Shown piece after piece: positions 25,399-32,357 of a stretch of DNA of 64,000 bases. Under the pieces are notes generated by a model. That model searched no databases. It was given only the letters and a program-made list of their open reading frames with translations, and was not told the origin of the DNA. This stretch comes from JANQOH01 sp965242575 (GTDB lineage: Bacteria; Pseudomonadota; Alphaproteobacteria; UBA7887), in contig OZ251461.1 of the NCBI GenBank assembly GCA_965242575.1, forward strand, positions 620,001 to 684,000, in the 5' to 3' direction. The position numbers and the translations under genes were made by a program. Positions within the stretch are counted from its first letter, which is position 1. Every line of letters starts with the position of its first letter.

Positions 25399-26537
25399 CG
25401 TGCTGGCTCCTTCGGGTTCGCGCGGCGGCGGGGGACGAACGGCAATTCCACCGTCCGGCACGGCGCCTCCCGCCCGCGGATCGCGACGGCGATTTCGGAC
25501 CCCGGCGCGGCGTGCGCGGCGTCGACGTAGCCCATGGCGATCGGCGCGCCGAGGACGGGGGAGAAGCCGCCGCTGGTGACGCGGCCTATGGGGCGCGCGC
25601 GGCGGTCGAGGAGGGGCGCGCCGGCGCGCGCGGGGATGCGGCCCTCCGGGCGCAGCCCGACACGGCGCCGGGCGGGGCCGCCGGCGAGTTCGCGGGCTAT
25701 GCGCGCCGCGCCGGGGAAGTCCCCCGCCGCGCGCCGCCGCGCCGGGATCGTCCATGCGAGGCCCGCCTCGACGGGCGAGGTCGTCTCGTCGATGTCCTGC
25801 CCCCACAGGCACAGGCCGGCCTCGAGGCGGAGCATGTCGCGCGCGCCGAGGCCGGCGGGCGCGGCGTCGGGATGGGCGAGGAGGCGGCGCGCCAGATCCT
25901 CGGCGCGGCGCGCGGGAACGGAGATCTCGAACCCGTCCTCGCCGGTGTAGCCCGACCGCGAGACCGTGCACGCGGCGCCGCCGACGGCGAGGCGGGCGGA
26001 GCGCATGAAGCGCAGCCCGGCGGCGGCGGGGCAGAGCGCGGCGAGGACCGCCTCGGCGCGCGGCCCCTGCAACGCCAGCAGCGCCAGCTCCTCCGCCGGC
26101 TCGAGCCGCGCGCGGCCCGCCAGGCGGCCGGCGAGGAGGCGGTAGTCCGCCGCCTTGCGCGCGGCGTTGACCGTCAGCGCCAGCCGCCCGCCGGCGCCGG
26201 GCCGGGAGACGACGAGGTCGTCGACGATCCCGCCGGACTCGTCGAGCAGGAGCGTATAGCGCATGGCGCCGGGGGCGAGGCCGGCGATGTCGCCGGGGAC
26301 CAGCGACTCCAGCGCGCCGGCCGCGCCGGACTCGGCGTCGAGCCGCGCCTGGCCCATGTGGGAGACGTCGAAAAGCGCCGCCGCGGAGCGGCACTGGCGG
26401 TGTTCGGCGAGAATGCCGCCGGGGTAATGCAGCGGCATGTCGTAGCCCGCGAAGGCGGTCATGCGCGCGCCGAGCGCGCGGTGCAGCGCGTGCAGCGGGG
26501 TGCGGGCGAGGGTCGTCCGGTCGGCGTCGCTGCTCAT
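25395..26537 (-). CDS. gcvT: Glycine-cleavage T protein (aminomethyltransferase)
   Basis: A 380-residue folate-dependent aminomethyltransferase that releases ammonia and forms methylene-tetrahydrofolate. Family landmarks are GYDMPLHYPGG, FDVSHMGQ, the folate-site SRSGYTGEDGFEI and GRVTSGGFSPVLG. ATG 26537 is the first codon after the glycine riboswitch leader. It is the first gene of gcvT-gcvH-gcvPA-gcvPB. Confidence 0.95.
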   Translation of the reverse strand: MSSDADRTTLARTPLHALHRALGARMTAFAGYDMPLHYPGGILAEHRQCRSAAALFDVSHMGQARLDAESGAAGALESLVPGDIAGLAPGAMRYTLLLDESGGIVDDLVVSRPGAGGRLALTVNAARKAADYRLLAGRLAGRARLEPAEELALLALQGPRAEAVLAALCPAAAGLRFMRSARLAVGGAACTVSRSGYTGEDGFEISVPARRAEDLARRLLAHPDAAPAGLGARDMLRLEAGLCLWGQDIDETTSPVEAGLAWTIPARRRAAGDFPGAARIARELAGGPARRRVGLRPEGRIPARAGAPLLDRRARPIGRVTSGGFSPVLGAPIAMGYVDAAHAAPGSEIAVAIRGREAPCRTVELPFVPRRRANPKEPAR

Positions 26538-26582
26538 GGTCCCCCCCGGGCGTGCGGGTTCGCCGCCCGCCCCGCGCGGGCC

Positions 26583-26776
26583 GCGCCCCCTCTGTCCGGG
26601 AACCTGAGAGTTTCACCCGCGCCGCGGGCTTACCCCTTCGGTGGGGGGCCGCCTGTGCGGCCTCCGCTTTCCAGAGCCTCCTCGGCCGCGCGGTCCTTTC
26701 GCCTGAGAGATTCCGGGGCGGTTGCTCCTTCGGCGCCGGCCCGCCCTCGCGGACGGCCGGTCTCTCCCGCGCGGCC
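26583..26776 (-). promoter_or_regulatory. Tandem glycine riboswitch in the gcvT leader
   Basis: On the minus strand two glycine aptamers follow each other. The first holds GGGAGAGACC, then CGCCGAAGGAGCAACC and TCTCAGGCGAAAGGACCG. The second holds CACCGAAGGGGTAAGCC and AAACTCTCAGGTTCCCGGAC. These are the conserved cores of the gcvT riboswitch family; the linker is short, as in cooperative tandem versions. Glycine binding normally turns on the cleavage operon. The downstream border is 46 bases from the gcvT start, where the switch probably acts on translation or termination. Confidence 0.95.
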
Positions 26777-26830
26777 GGATCCAGTATGACGGCCGCGCGG
26801 GGGAACGCAAGCGCGCTCCGCGGTCGGGGG

Positions 26831-27096
26831 TTATCGGGTTATCCGGCGATATGCGTCGCGACGGAGCGCCGCCCGAACGATCGTCACTTCCGATGCGTCT
26901 TCGTCGATCGAGTACAGCACGCGCCAGTTCCCAACCCGGATCCGCCGCAAGCCGCGAAACTCGCCCGTCAATACGCCCCCGGCGCGGGGGCGTTCCGCGG
27001 TCGGCGAATTGCTTCGATTACACGCCGCCGATCCGGCATGGGAATACGGGCGATCTCCCTGTCGGCGCGTCTCCCGATTTGCACGGAGTAGCTCAC
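26831..27096 (-). pseudogene. RelE/ParE-type toxin broken by a one-base frameshift
   Basis: From GTG 27096 the frame reads SYSVQIGRRADREIARIP... and stops after 42 codons (TAT TGA). If one more G is placed in the five-base run (plus-strand C run at 26976-26980), the frame continues as GGVLTGEFRGLRRIRVGNW and RVLYSIDEDASEVTIVRAAL to the TAA at 26831-26833, a complete RelE toxin of about 88 residues. The break therefore lies in a homopolymer; it may be real decay, a phase-variable slip or a sequencing error. The antitoxin gene lies 75 bases upstream and is intact. Confidence 0.8.
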
Positions 27097-27171
27097 GGGG
27101 GATTCCGGCCCCGTCGCCTCGACCCGGAATTCAGGCGGCCGCGAAGCCGAAGGCGCGGGGAGGCGCCGCGG

Positions 27172-27393
27172 TCAATCCGTATCGAGCAGCTTGCGGCTGA
27201 CCTGTTCCCAATCCAACATCGGATCGTTCGGGTCTCCGAGCCGCTCGGCGGCGGCTTCCAGATCGTCGAGATCGTCCAGATAGCGTTCGATCGCATGGCG
27301 AACGATGTCGGCCCGGCTGCGCTTGAGCCGGGCCGACATCGCGCTCAGATCGGAGGCGAGATTATCCGGGAGGCTCGCGGAGATACGGGGCAT
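27172..27393 (-). CDS. RHH-type antitoxin (RelB/CopG-like)
   Basis: A 73-residue protein with a ribbon-helix-helix opening (MPRISASLPDNLASDLSAMS) and a regular helix SRADIVRHAIERYLDDLDDL, ending in an acidic tail that would hold the toxin. A start six codons upstream (27411) is possible. It precedes the frameshifted RelE-like toxin on the same strand, so it now is an orphan antitoxin or the antitoxin of a slip-switched pair. Confidence 0.8.
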   Translation of the reverse strand: MPRISASLPDNLASDLSAMSARLKRSRADIVRHAIERYLDDLDDLEAAAERLGDPNDPMLDWEQVSRKLLDTD

Positions 27394-27508
27394 GATGCGA
27401 TCCCCATGCATGCAGGTGGGAAGACACTCGCGTAACGCCCCGGCGCCCGTAGGTCAATTCCCGTTCGCCGCCGCGCGATGCTCCCGGCCCGGCGCGGGCG
27501 CCGTCGAA

Positions 27509-27549
27509 TTCGTTGACAGCAAATTCGTTGACAACAGGTTCGTTGACCG
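27509..27549. repeat. Three 15-bp tandem repeats with TTCGTTGAC core
   Basis: TTCGTTGAC begins at 27509, 27524 and 27539, with slightly different 6-base fillers. The array lies about 22 bases downstream of the infC stop, between infC and the antitoxin gene. GTTGAC resembles a -35 box, but no matching -10 is evident. It may be a slipped duplication; no function is supported. Confidence 0.7.
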
Positions 27550-27571
27550 GATCGCCGCGCCCGCCCGCCGG

Positions 27572-28108
27572 TCAGCGGGGCGCCAGGACCATGGTCATCT
27601 GGCGGCCCTCCATCTTGGGGAACTGCTCGACCTTGCCGAGTTCGTCGAGCTCGCCCTTGACCCGGTCGAGGACGCGGAGGCCCAGGCTCTGGTGCGCCAT
27701 CTCGCGGCCGCGGAAGCGCATGGTGACCTTCACCTTGTCGCCCTCCTCGAGGAACTTCGCGATGGACCGCATCTTGACGCCGTAATCGTGGTCGTCGATG
27801 CCGGGGCGCATCTTGATCTCCTTGACGTCGATGGTCTTCTGCTTCTTGCGGGCCTCGGCGGCGCGCTTCTGGCCGTCGTATTTGAACTTGCCGTAGTCGA
27901 GGATCTTGCAGACCGGCGGCTCGGCGTTCGGCGACACCTCGACAAGGTCGAGGCCGGCGTCGCCGGCGTGGCGGCGCGCGTCCTCGAGGGCGACGACGCC
28001 GACCATGCCGCCCGCGGCGTCGATGAGGCGGACCGGATCGGCCTCGATCTGCTCGTTGGCCCTCGGTCCGTCGCGCTGCGGCGGCAGCGGGGGGTAGAAT
28101 CTGGCTAT
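27572..28108 (-). CDS. infC: Translation initiation factor IF-3, apparent AUA start
   Basis: A 178-residue IF-3. The body contains GLDLVEVSPNAEPPVCKILD, the linker RKKQKTIDVKEIKMRPGIDD and the C-terminal domain with VKVTMRFRGREMAHQ. Family length and the N-terminal ANEQIEADPVRLIDAAG show that translation starts well before the first ATG (28006). In frame, ATA at 28108 sits 7 bases after AGGAGT, giving IARFYPPLPPQRDGPRANEQ. A non-standard start is a known feature of infC, allowing IF-3 to repress its own mRNA. The ATA overlaps the thrS TAG. No rpmI-rplT follows. Confidence 0.9.
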   Translation of the reverse strand: MARFYPPLPPQRDGPRANEQIEADPVRLIDAAGGMVGVVALEDARRHAGDAGLDLVEVSPNAEPPVCKILDYGKFKYDGQKRAAEARKKQKTIDVKEIKMRPGIDDHDYGVKMRSIAKFLEEGDKVKVTMRFRGREMAHQSLGLRVLDRVKGELDELGKVEQFPKMEGRQMTMVLAPR

Positions 28109-30063
28109 TCCGCGACTCCTTCGTTCATCGCGCGGCCCGCGCCCGAACCGGGAACGGCCGCCTCCGCCGCAAGTTTAGCGGCCGCGTCGGCCAGCGCAAG
28201 CGCCTCCTGCCCGCGGGCGCCCAGGCGGCGCAGCGTCACCGTCCCGTCCTCCGCCTCGCGGCGGCCCACGGCGGCGATGACCGGGACCTTGGCGGCGCTG
28301 TGCTCGCGCACCTTGTAGCCGATCTTCTCGTTGCGCAGGTCGGTCTCGACGCGCAGCCCGGCGGCGGCGAGGCGCGCCGCGGCGGCCCGGGCGCGCGCGT
28401 CGCCGGCGTCGGTGATCGTCGCGACGACGACCTGCACCGGCGCCAGCCACAACGGCAGCCGCCCGGCGTAATGCTCCAGCACAATGCCGAGGAAGCGCTC
28501 GAACGAGCCCAGGATCGCGCGGTGCAGCATGACCGGGCGCCGCCGCGACCCGTCCTCGGCGACGTAGGAGGCGTCGAGGCGCTCGGGGAGCACGAAATCG
28601 ACCTGGAGCGTGCCGCACTGCCAGTCGCGGCCGATGGCGTCGCGCAGCACGAATTCGAGTTTGGGGCCGTAGAACGCGCCCTCGCCGGGGTTGCGCTCGG
28701 CGGCCATGCCGGCGGCGGCGCACGCCTCTTGCAACGCGGCCTCGGCGCGGTCCCATACCGCGTCGGAGCCGACGCGCTCGGCCGGGCGGTCGGCGAATTT
28801 GACGCTTACCTCGTCGAAGCCGAAATCGCGATAGACGGAAAGCAGCAACTCGCAGAAACGCGCCGTCTCGCCGGCGATCGAGTCCTCGGCGCAGAAGATG
28901 TGCGCGTCGTCCTGGACGAAGGCGCGCACGCGCATCAGGCCGTGCAGCGACCCGGAGGATTCGTTGCGGTGGCAGGAGCCGAACTCGGCCATGCGCAGCG
29001 GCAGGTCGCGGTAGCTTTTCAGCCCCTGGCGGAAGATCTGCACGTGGCAGGGGCAGTTCATCGGCTTGAGCGCGAGCGACCGGTCCTCCGACTCGGCGGT
29101 GAACATGTGCTCGCGGAACTTCTCCCAATGCCCCGACCTCTCCCACAGGGCGCGGTCCACCAGCTGCGGCGTGCGCACCTCGACGTATCCGGCCGCGTCG
29201 AGCCGGGCGCGCATGTAGTCCTGCGCCGCGCGGTAGAGGGTCCAGCCCCTGGGATGCCAGAAGACGCTCCCGGCGGCCTCCTCCTGGAAGTGGAACAGGT
29301 CCATCTCGCGGCCGAGCCGGCGGTGGTCGCGCTTCTCGGCCTCCTCGCGGCGGCGCAGCCAGGCGGCCAGGTCCTTCTCCGTCGCCCATGCCGCGCCGTA
29401 GATGCGCTGGAGCATGGGGTTGCGCGAGTCGCCGCGCCAATAGGCGCCGGCCACCTTGAGGAGTTTGAACGCCGTCCCCAGCTTGCCGGTGGAGGGCAGG
29501 TGCGGGCCGCGGCACGGGTCGGCGAAGGCGCCCTGGCGGTAGATCGTGACCTCCTCGCCCTCCGGCAGATCGCGGAGGATCTCCGCCTTGTAGGCCTCGC
29601 CGGCCTTCTCGTAATGCGCCGCCGCCTCGTCGCGCCGCCAAACCTCGCGGGTTACGGGCTCGTCGCGGGCGACGATTTCGCGCATTCGCTCCTCGATCCG
29701 CTCCAGGTCGGCGGGGGCGAAGGGCGCGTCGCGCGCGAAGTCGTAATAGAATCCGTCCTCGATGACCGGGCCGATCGTCACCTGGACCTCGGGCCACAAT
29801 TCCTTCACCGCCTCGGCGAGCACGTGGGCGGCGTCGTGGCGGATCGTCTCGAGGCCCTCCGGGTCGCGCGCGGTGACGACGGACACCGCCGCGTCGGAGT
29901 CGATCTCGCGCGACAGGTCGCGCAGTTCGCCGTCGACGCGGACGACGAGGGCGGCGCGGGCGAGGCCGGGGCCGATATCGGCGGCGAGCTGCGCGCCGGT
30001 GACGGGGCCTTCGTACCGGCGGACCGAGCCGTCGGGCAGGGTAATCGCGACGGCGCGGCCCAC
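28105..30063 (-). CDS. thrS: Threonine-tRNA ligase
   Basis: A 652-residue class II synthetase. N-terminal TGS domain (~1-63), editing domain with RHDAAH zinc-type histidines at 76 and 80, catalytic core with ALKPMNCPCHVQIF (usually NCPGH; here the Gly is Cys), RMAEFGSCHRNE and QCGTLQVDF, and a C-terminal anticodon-binding domain (AGLRVETDLRNEKIGYKV). GTG 30063 gives the family length and lies 9 bases after the preceding stop. The stop overlaps the infC start, so IF-3 synthesis is coupled to thrS translation. Confidence 0.96.
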   Translation of the reverse strand: MGRAVAITLPDGSVRRYEGPVTGAQLAADIGPGLARAALVVRVDGELRDLSREIDSDAAVSVVTARDPEGLETIRHDAAHVLAEAVKELWPEVQVTIGPVIEDGFYYDFARDAPFAPADLERIEERMREIVARDEPVTREVWRRDEAAAHYEKAGEAYKAEILRDLPEGEEVTIYRQGAFADPCRGPHLPSTGKLGTAFKLLKVAGAYWRGDSRNPMLQRIYGAAWATEKDLAAWLRRREEAEKRDHRRLGREMDLFHFQEEAAGSVFWHPRGWTLYRAAQDYMRARLDAAGYVEVRTPQLVDRALWERSGHWEKFREHMFTAESEDRSLALKPMNCPCHVQIFRQGLKSYRDLPLRMAEFGSCHRNESSGSLHGLMRVRAFVQDDAHIFCAEDSIAGETARFCELLLSVYRDFGFDEVSVKFADRPAERVGSDAVWDRAEAALQEACAAAGMAAERNPGEGAFYGPKLEFVLRDAIGRDWQCGTLQVDFVLPERLDASYVAEDGSRRRPVMLHRAILGSFERFLGIVLEHYAGRLPLWLAPVQVVVATITDAGDARARAAAARLAAAGLRVETDLRNEKIGYKVREHSAAKVPVIAAVGRREAEDGTVTLRRLGARGQEALALADAAAKLAAEAAVPGSGAGRAMNEGVAE

Positions 30064-30071
30064 GGCGCCGG

Positions 30072-30917
30072 TCAGCGCCCGGAGAAGGCGGCGGGGCGCC
30101 GCTCGACGAAATGGGCGACGCCCTCCTTGAAGTCCTCGCTGCCGAAGGAGCGGAGCATCTCTTCGTTCGCCACCTGGACGGCGTCGCCGAGGCGCAGCCC
30201 CAGCGTCCGGTACACCTGCTCCTTCATCACCCGCATCGAGCGCGGGCTGACCGAATCGACCAGGTCGAGGGCGTAGGCGCGCGCGTCGCCGGCGAAGGTT
30301 TCGGCGGGGAACACCCGGTTGACGAGGCCGCGCTGGAGCGCCTCCTCGGCGCCGACGCGGCGCGCCGACAGCAGCATGTCGAGCGCGGCCGCATGGCCGA
30401 CGATGCGGACCAGCATGTAGTCGATCCCGTGCTCGGCGATCAGCCCGCGCCTGGCGAAGGCGGTGGTGAAGAACGCGTCCGCGCTGGCCAGCCGGACGTC
30501 GCAATAGAGCGACATGACCATGCCGAGCCCGGCGGCGGGGCCGTTCACCGCGGCGATCACCGGCTTGGGGATCGACGGGAAGTAGCAATAGCGGCGCGAG
30601 AAGTCGCCAGGCACGTCGAGCCGGTTCGGCATGACGACGCGCAGTTCCGAACCCCGGCGGACGCGCTCCGCCGCCTCTTCGGCGGTCTCCTCCGCGCCCG
30701 AGCGGAGCGACTCCATGTCGGCGCCGGCGCAGAAGCCGCGCCCCGCGCCGGTGAGCAGGACGGCGCGCACGCCGTCGTCGCGCGCCGCCTCGGCCATCGC
30801 GGCGCGCAGCTCCTCCTCCATCCTCGGCGTCCAGGCGTTGAGCCTGTCGGGCCGGTCCAGCGTGACCGTGGCTATGCGGTCGGCGACCGAATAGGCGATC
30901 TCCCGGTAGGCGGCCAT
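30072..30917 (-). CDS. Enoyl-CoA hydratase/isomerase family protein
   Basis: A 281-residue crotonase. LDRPDRLNAWTPRMEEEL opens the fold, GRGFCAGADMESL and VNGPAAGLGMVMSLYCDVR give the two oxyanion-hole segments, and FARRGLIAEHGIDYML carries a glutamate at the second catalytic position. The C-terminal helices (SPRSMRVMKEQVYRTL) are standard. The insert ~80-115 (ETAEEAAERVRRGSELRVVM) is longer than usual. ATG 30917 lies 11 bases after the CurA-like gene, so the two genes and perhaps thrS-infC form one transcript. Confidence 0.88.
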   Translation of the reverse strand: MAAYREIAYSVADRIATVTLDRPDRLNAWTPRMEEELRAAMAEAARDDGVRAVLLTGAGRGFCAGADMESLRSGAEETAEEAAERVRRGSELRVVMPNRLDVPGDFSRRYCYFPSIPKPVIAAVNGPAAGLGMVMSLYCDVRLASADAFFTTAFARRGLIAEHGIDYMLVRIVGHAAALDMLLSARRVGAEEALQRGLVNRVFPAETFAGDARAYALDLVDSVSPRSMRVMKEQVYRTLGLRLGDAVQVANEEMLRSFGSEDFKEGVAHFVERRPAAFSGR

Positions 30918-30928
30918 GTCGTCCCTCC

Positions 30929-31957
30929 CTACGGCTCCGGCGACACGCGGACCGCGAGCTTGCCGAAATTGCGGCCCTTCAACAGGCCGATCAGGCCTTC
31001 CGGCGCGTTCTCCAGCCCGTCGATGAAGTCCTCGCGGTATTTCACCCGGCCCTCGCGGACCCAGGCGGCCATGTGGCGCAGGAAGTCCGCCGTCTGGTTG
31101 GCGTAGTCGCGCACGATGAAGCCGCGGAAGGTCACGCGGTTGACGAGGGTGCGCATGAGCAGTTGGGGAACCATGTCGGGGCCGGCGGGCGGCGCGGTGT
31201 CGTTGTAATGCGAAATCAGGCCGCAGACCGGCACCCGCGAGAGCATGTTGAGGAGGGGAAGCACGGCCGCGAACACCTTGCCGCCCACGTTCTCGAAATA
31301 CACGTCGATCCCCTTCGGGCAGGCGGCGGCGAGGCGTTCGGCGAAGTCGGGCGCGCGATGGTCGACGCAGGCGTCGAAGCCGAGTTCGTCGACGACGAAG
31401 GCGCATTTTTCGGCCCCGCCGGCGACGCCGACCGCGCGGGCGCCCTTGATGCGCGCGATCTGCCCGACGACGCTCCCCACCGCGCCCGACGCCGCGGCGA
31501 CGACGACCGTCTCCCCGGCTTGCGGCTTGCCGATGTTCAGCAGGCCGGTATAGGCGGTCATTCCCGGCATCCCCAGCACGCCCAGCGCGGTGGAGGCGGG
31601 GGCGATGGCCGGGTCCAGCTTGCGCAGGTCCCCGCCGGCGGCGGCGGCGTATTCCTGCCAGCCGGCGCGCCCGACGACGAGGTCGCCCGCGGCGAAGCCG
31701 GGATGGCGCGACTCCTCGACCGCGCCCACCGTCCCGCCCTCCATGACGCCGCCGACCTCCACCGGGTCGGCGTAGGTGCGGCCGGCGTTCATGCGCCCGC
31801 GCATGTAGGGGTCGAGCGACAGGTAGACGGTGCGCATGAGGACGCCGTCCTCCGGGCATTCCGGAACCGGGGCCTCGACGAGCGCGAAGTCCGAGGGCTT
31901 CGGTTCGCCCTTGGGGCGCGCGGCGAGAGTCACCTGGCGGTTCACGCGGTTGGGCAT
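30929..31957 (-). CDS. NADP-dependent oxidoreductase (CurA/leukotriene B4 dehydrogenase-like)
   Basis: A 342-residue zinc-free medium-chain reductase. MPNRVNRQVTLAARPKGEP, LSLDPYMRGRM, GMPGMTAYTGLLNIG and the cofactor loop ASGAVGSVVGQIARIKG (about 156-172) are typical of the CurA/PTGR subgroup, which reduces the double bond of enones. FENVGGKVF follows as usual. ATG 31957 is followed by the crotonase gene after 11 bases. The physiological enone is unknown. Confidence 0.9.
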   Translation of the reverse strand: MPNRVNRQVTLAARPKGEPKPSDFALVEAPVPECPEDGVLMRTVYLSLDPYMRGRMNAGRTYADPVEVGGVMEGGTVGAVEESRHPGFAAGDLVVGRAGWQEYAAAAGGDLRKLDPAIAPASTALGVLGMPGMTAYTGLLNIGKPQAGETVVVAAASGAVGSVVGQIARIKGARAVGVAGGAEKCAFVVDELGFDACVDHRAPDFAERLAAACPKGIDVYFENVGGKVFAAVLPLLNMLSRVPVCGLISHYNDTAPPAGPDMVPQLLMRTLVNRVTFRGFIVRDYANQTADFLRHMAAWVREGRVKYREDFIDGLENAPEGLIGLLKGRNFGKLAVRVSPEP

Positions 31958-32088
31958 GGGTCTCCTCCGGTCGGGCGGGCGCGGCGGGCGGAGCGATAAC
32001 AGCCCGCGCGCCCGCCGTCGAGTGCCGGCGGCAATTGCCGATTCGGAGGACGGCGCATAATTTTTTCGACCGAGGCGAAGAAGGGCTG

Positions 32089-32117
32089 TTGACTCCGCCC
32101 GGGCGGCCGGATAAGCT
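32089..32117 (+). promoter_or_regulatory. Putative sigma-70 promoter for the lipoprotein gene
   Basis: TTGACT at 32089-32094 and TAAGCT at 32112-32117, with a 17-base spacer. The expected transcript start is near 32124, so the 13-bp repeat array that begins at 32128 would be inside the 5' leader. Confidence 0.55.
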
Positions 32118-32127
32118 GAGATTCAGT

Positions 32128-32335
32128 CGCGGGGCCTCGTCGCGGGGCCTCGTCGCGGGGCCTCGTCGCGGGGCCTCGTCGCGGGGCCTCGTCGCGGGGC
32201 CTCGTCGCGGGGCCTCGTCGCGGGGCCTCGTCGCGGGGCCTCGTCGCGGGGCCTCGTCGCGGGGCCTCGTCGCGGGGCCTCGTCGCGGGGCCTCGTCGCG
32301 GGGCCTCGTCGCGGGGCCTCGTCGCGGGGCCTCTT
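32128..32335. repeat. 13-bp tandem repeat, 16 copies
   Basis: The unit CGCGGGGCCTCGT is repeated head to tail: 15 exact copies and a sixteenth that ends CTT. The array ends 22 bases before the lipoprotein ATG. A 13-base unit shifts the frame with every copy, so it is unlikely to be coding. Near-perfect identity points to recent expansion or ongoing slippage, and unit gain or loss would change the leader length in steps of 13. Confidence 0.95.
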
Positions 32336-32357
32336 AGGAAGTGCAGGGAGGCACGCC

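Larger units (their letters stand above)
31958..32357. other. 400-bp gene-free region: divergent start regions, promoter and 13-bp repeat array
   Basis: Between the CurA-like gene (leaving left) and the lipoprotein gene (leaving right). It contains a sigma-70-type promoter at 32089-32117, the 16-unit 13-bp repeat at 32128-32335 and a ribosome-binding site (GGGAGG at 32346-32351) before ATG 32358. Long open frames across the repeat on both strands are artefacts of the GC-rich repeat. Confidence 0.7.
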
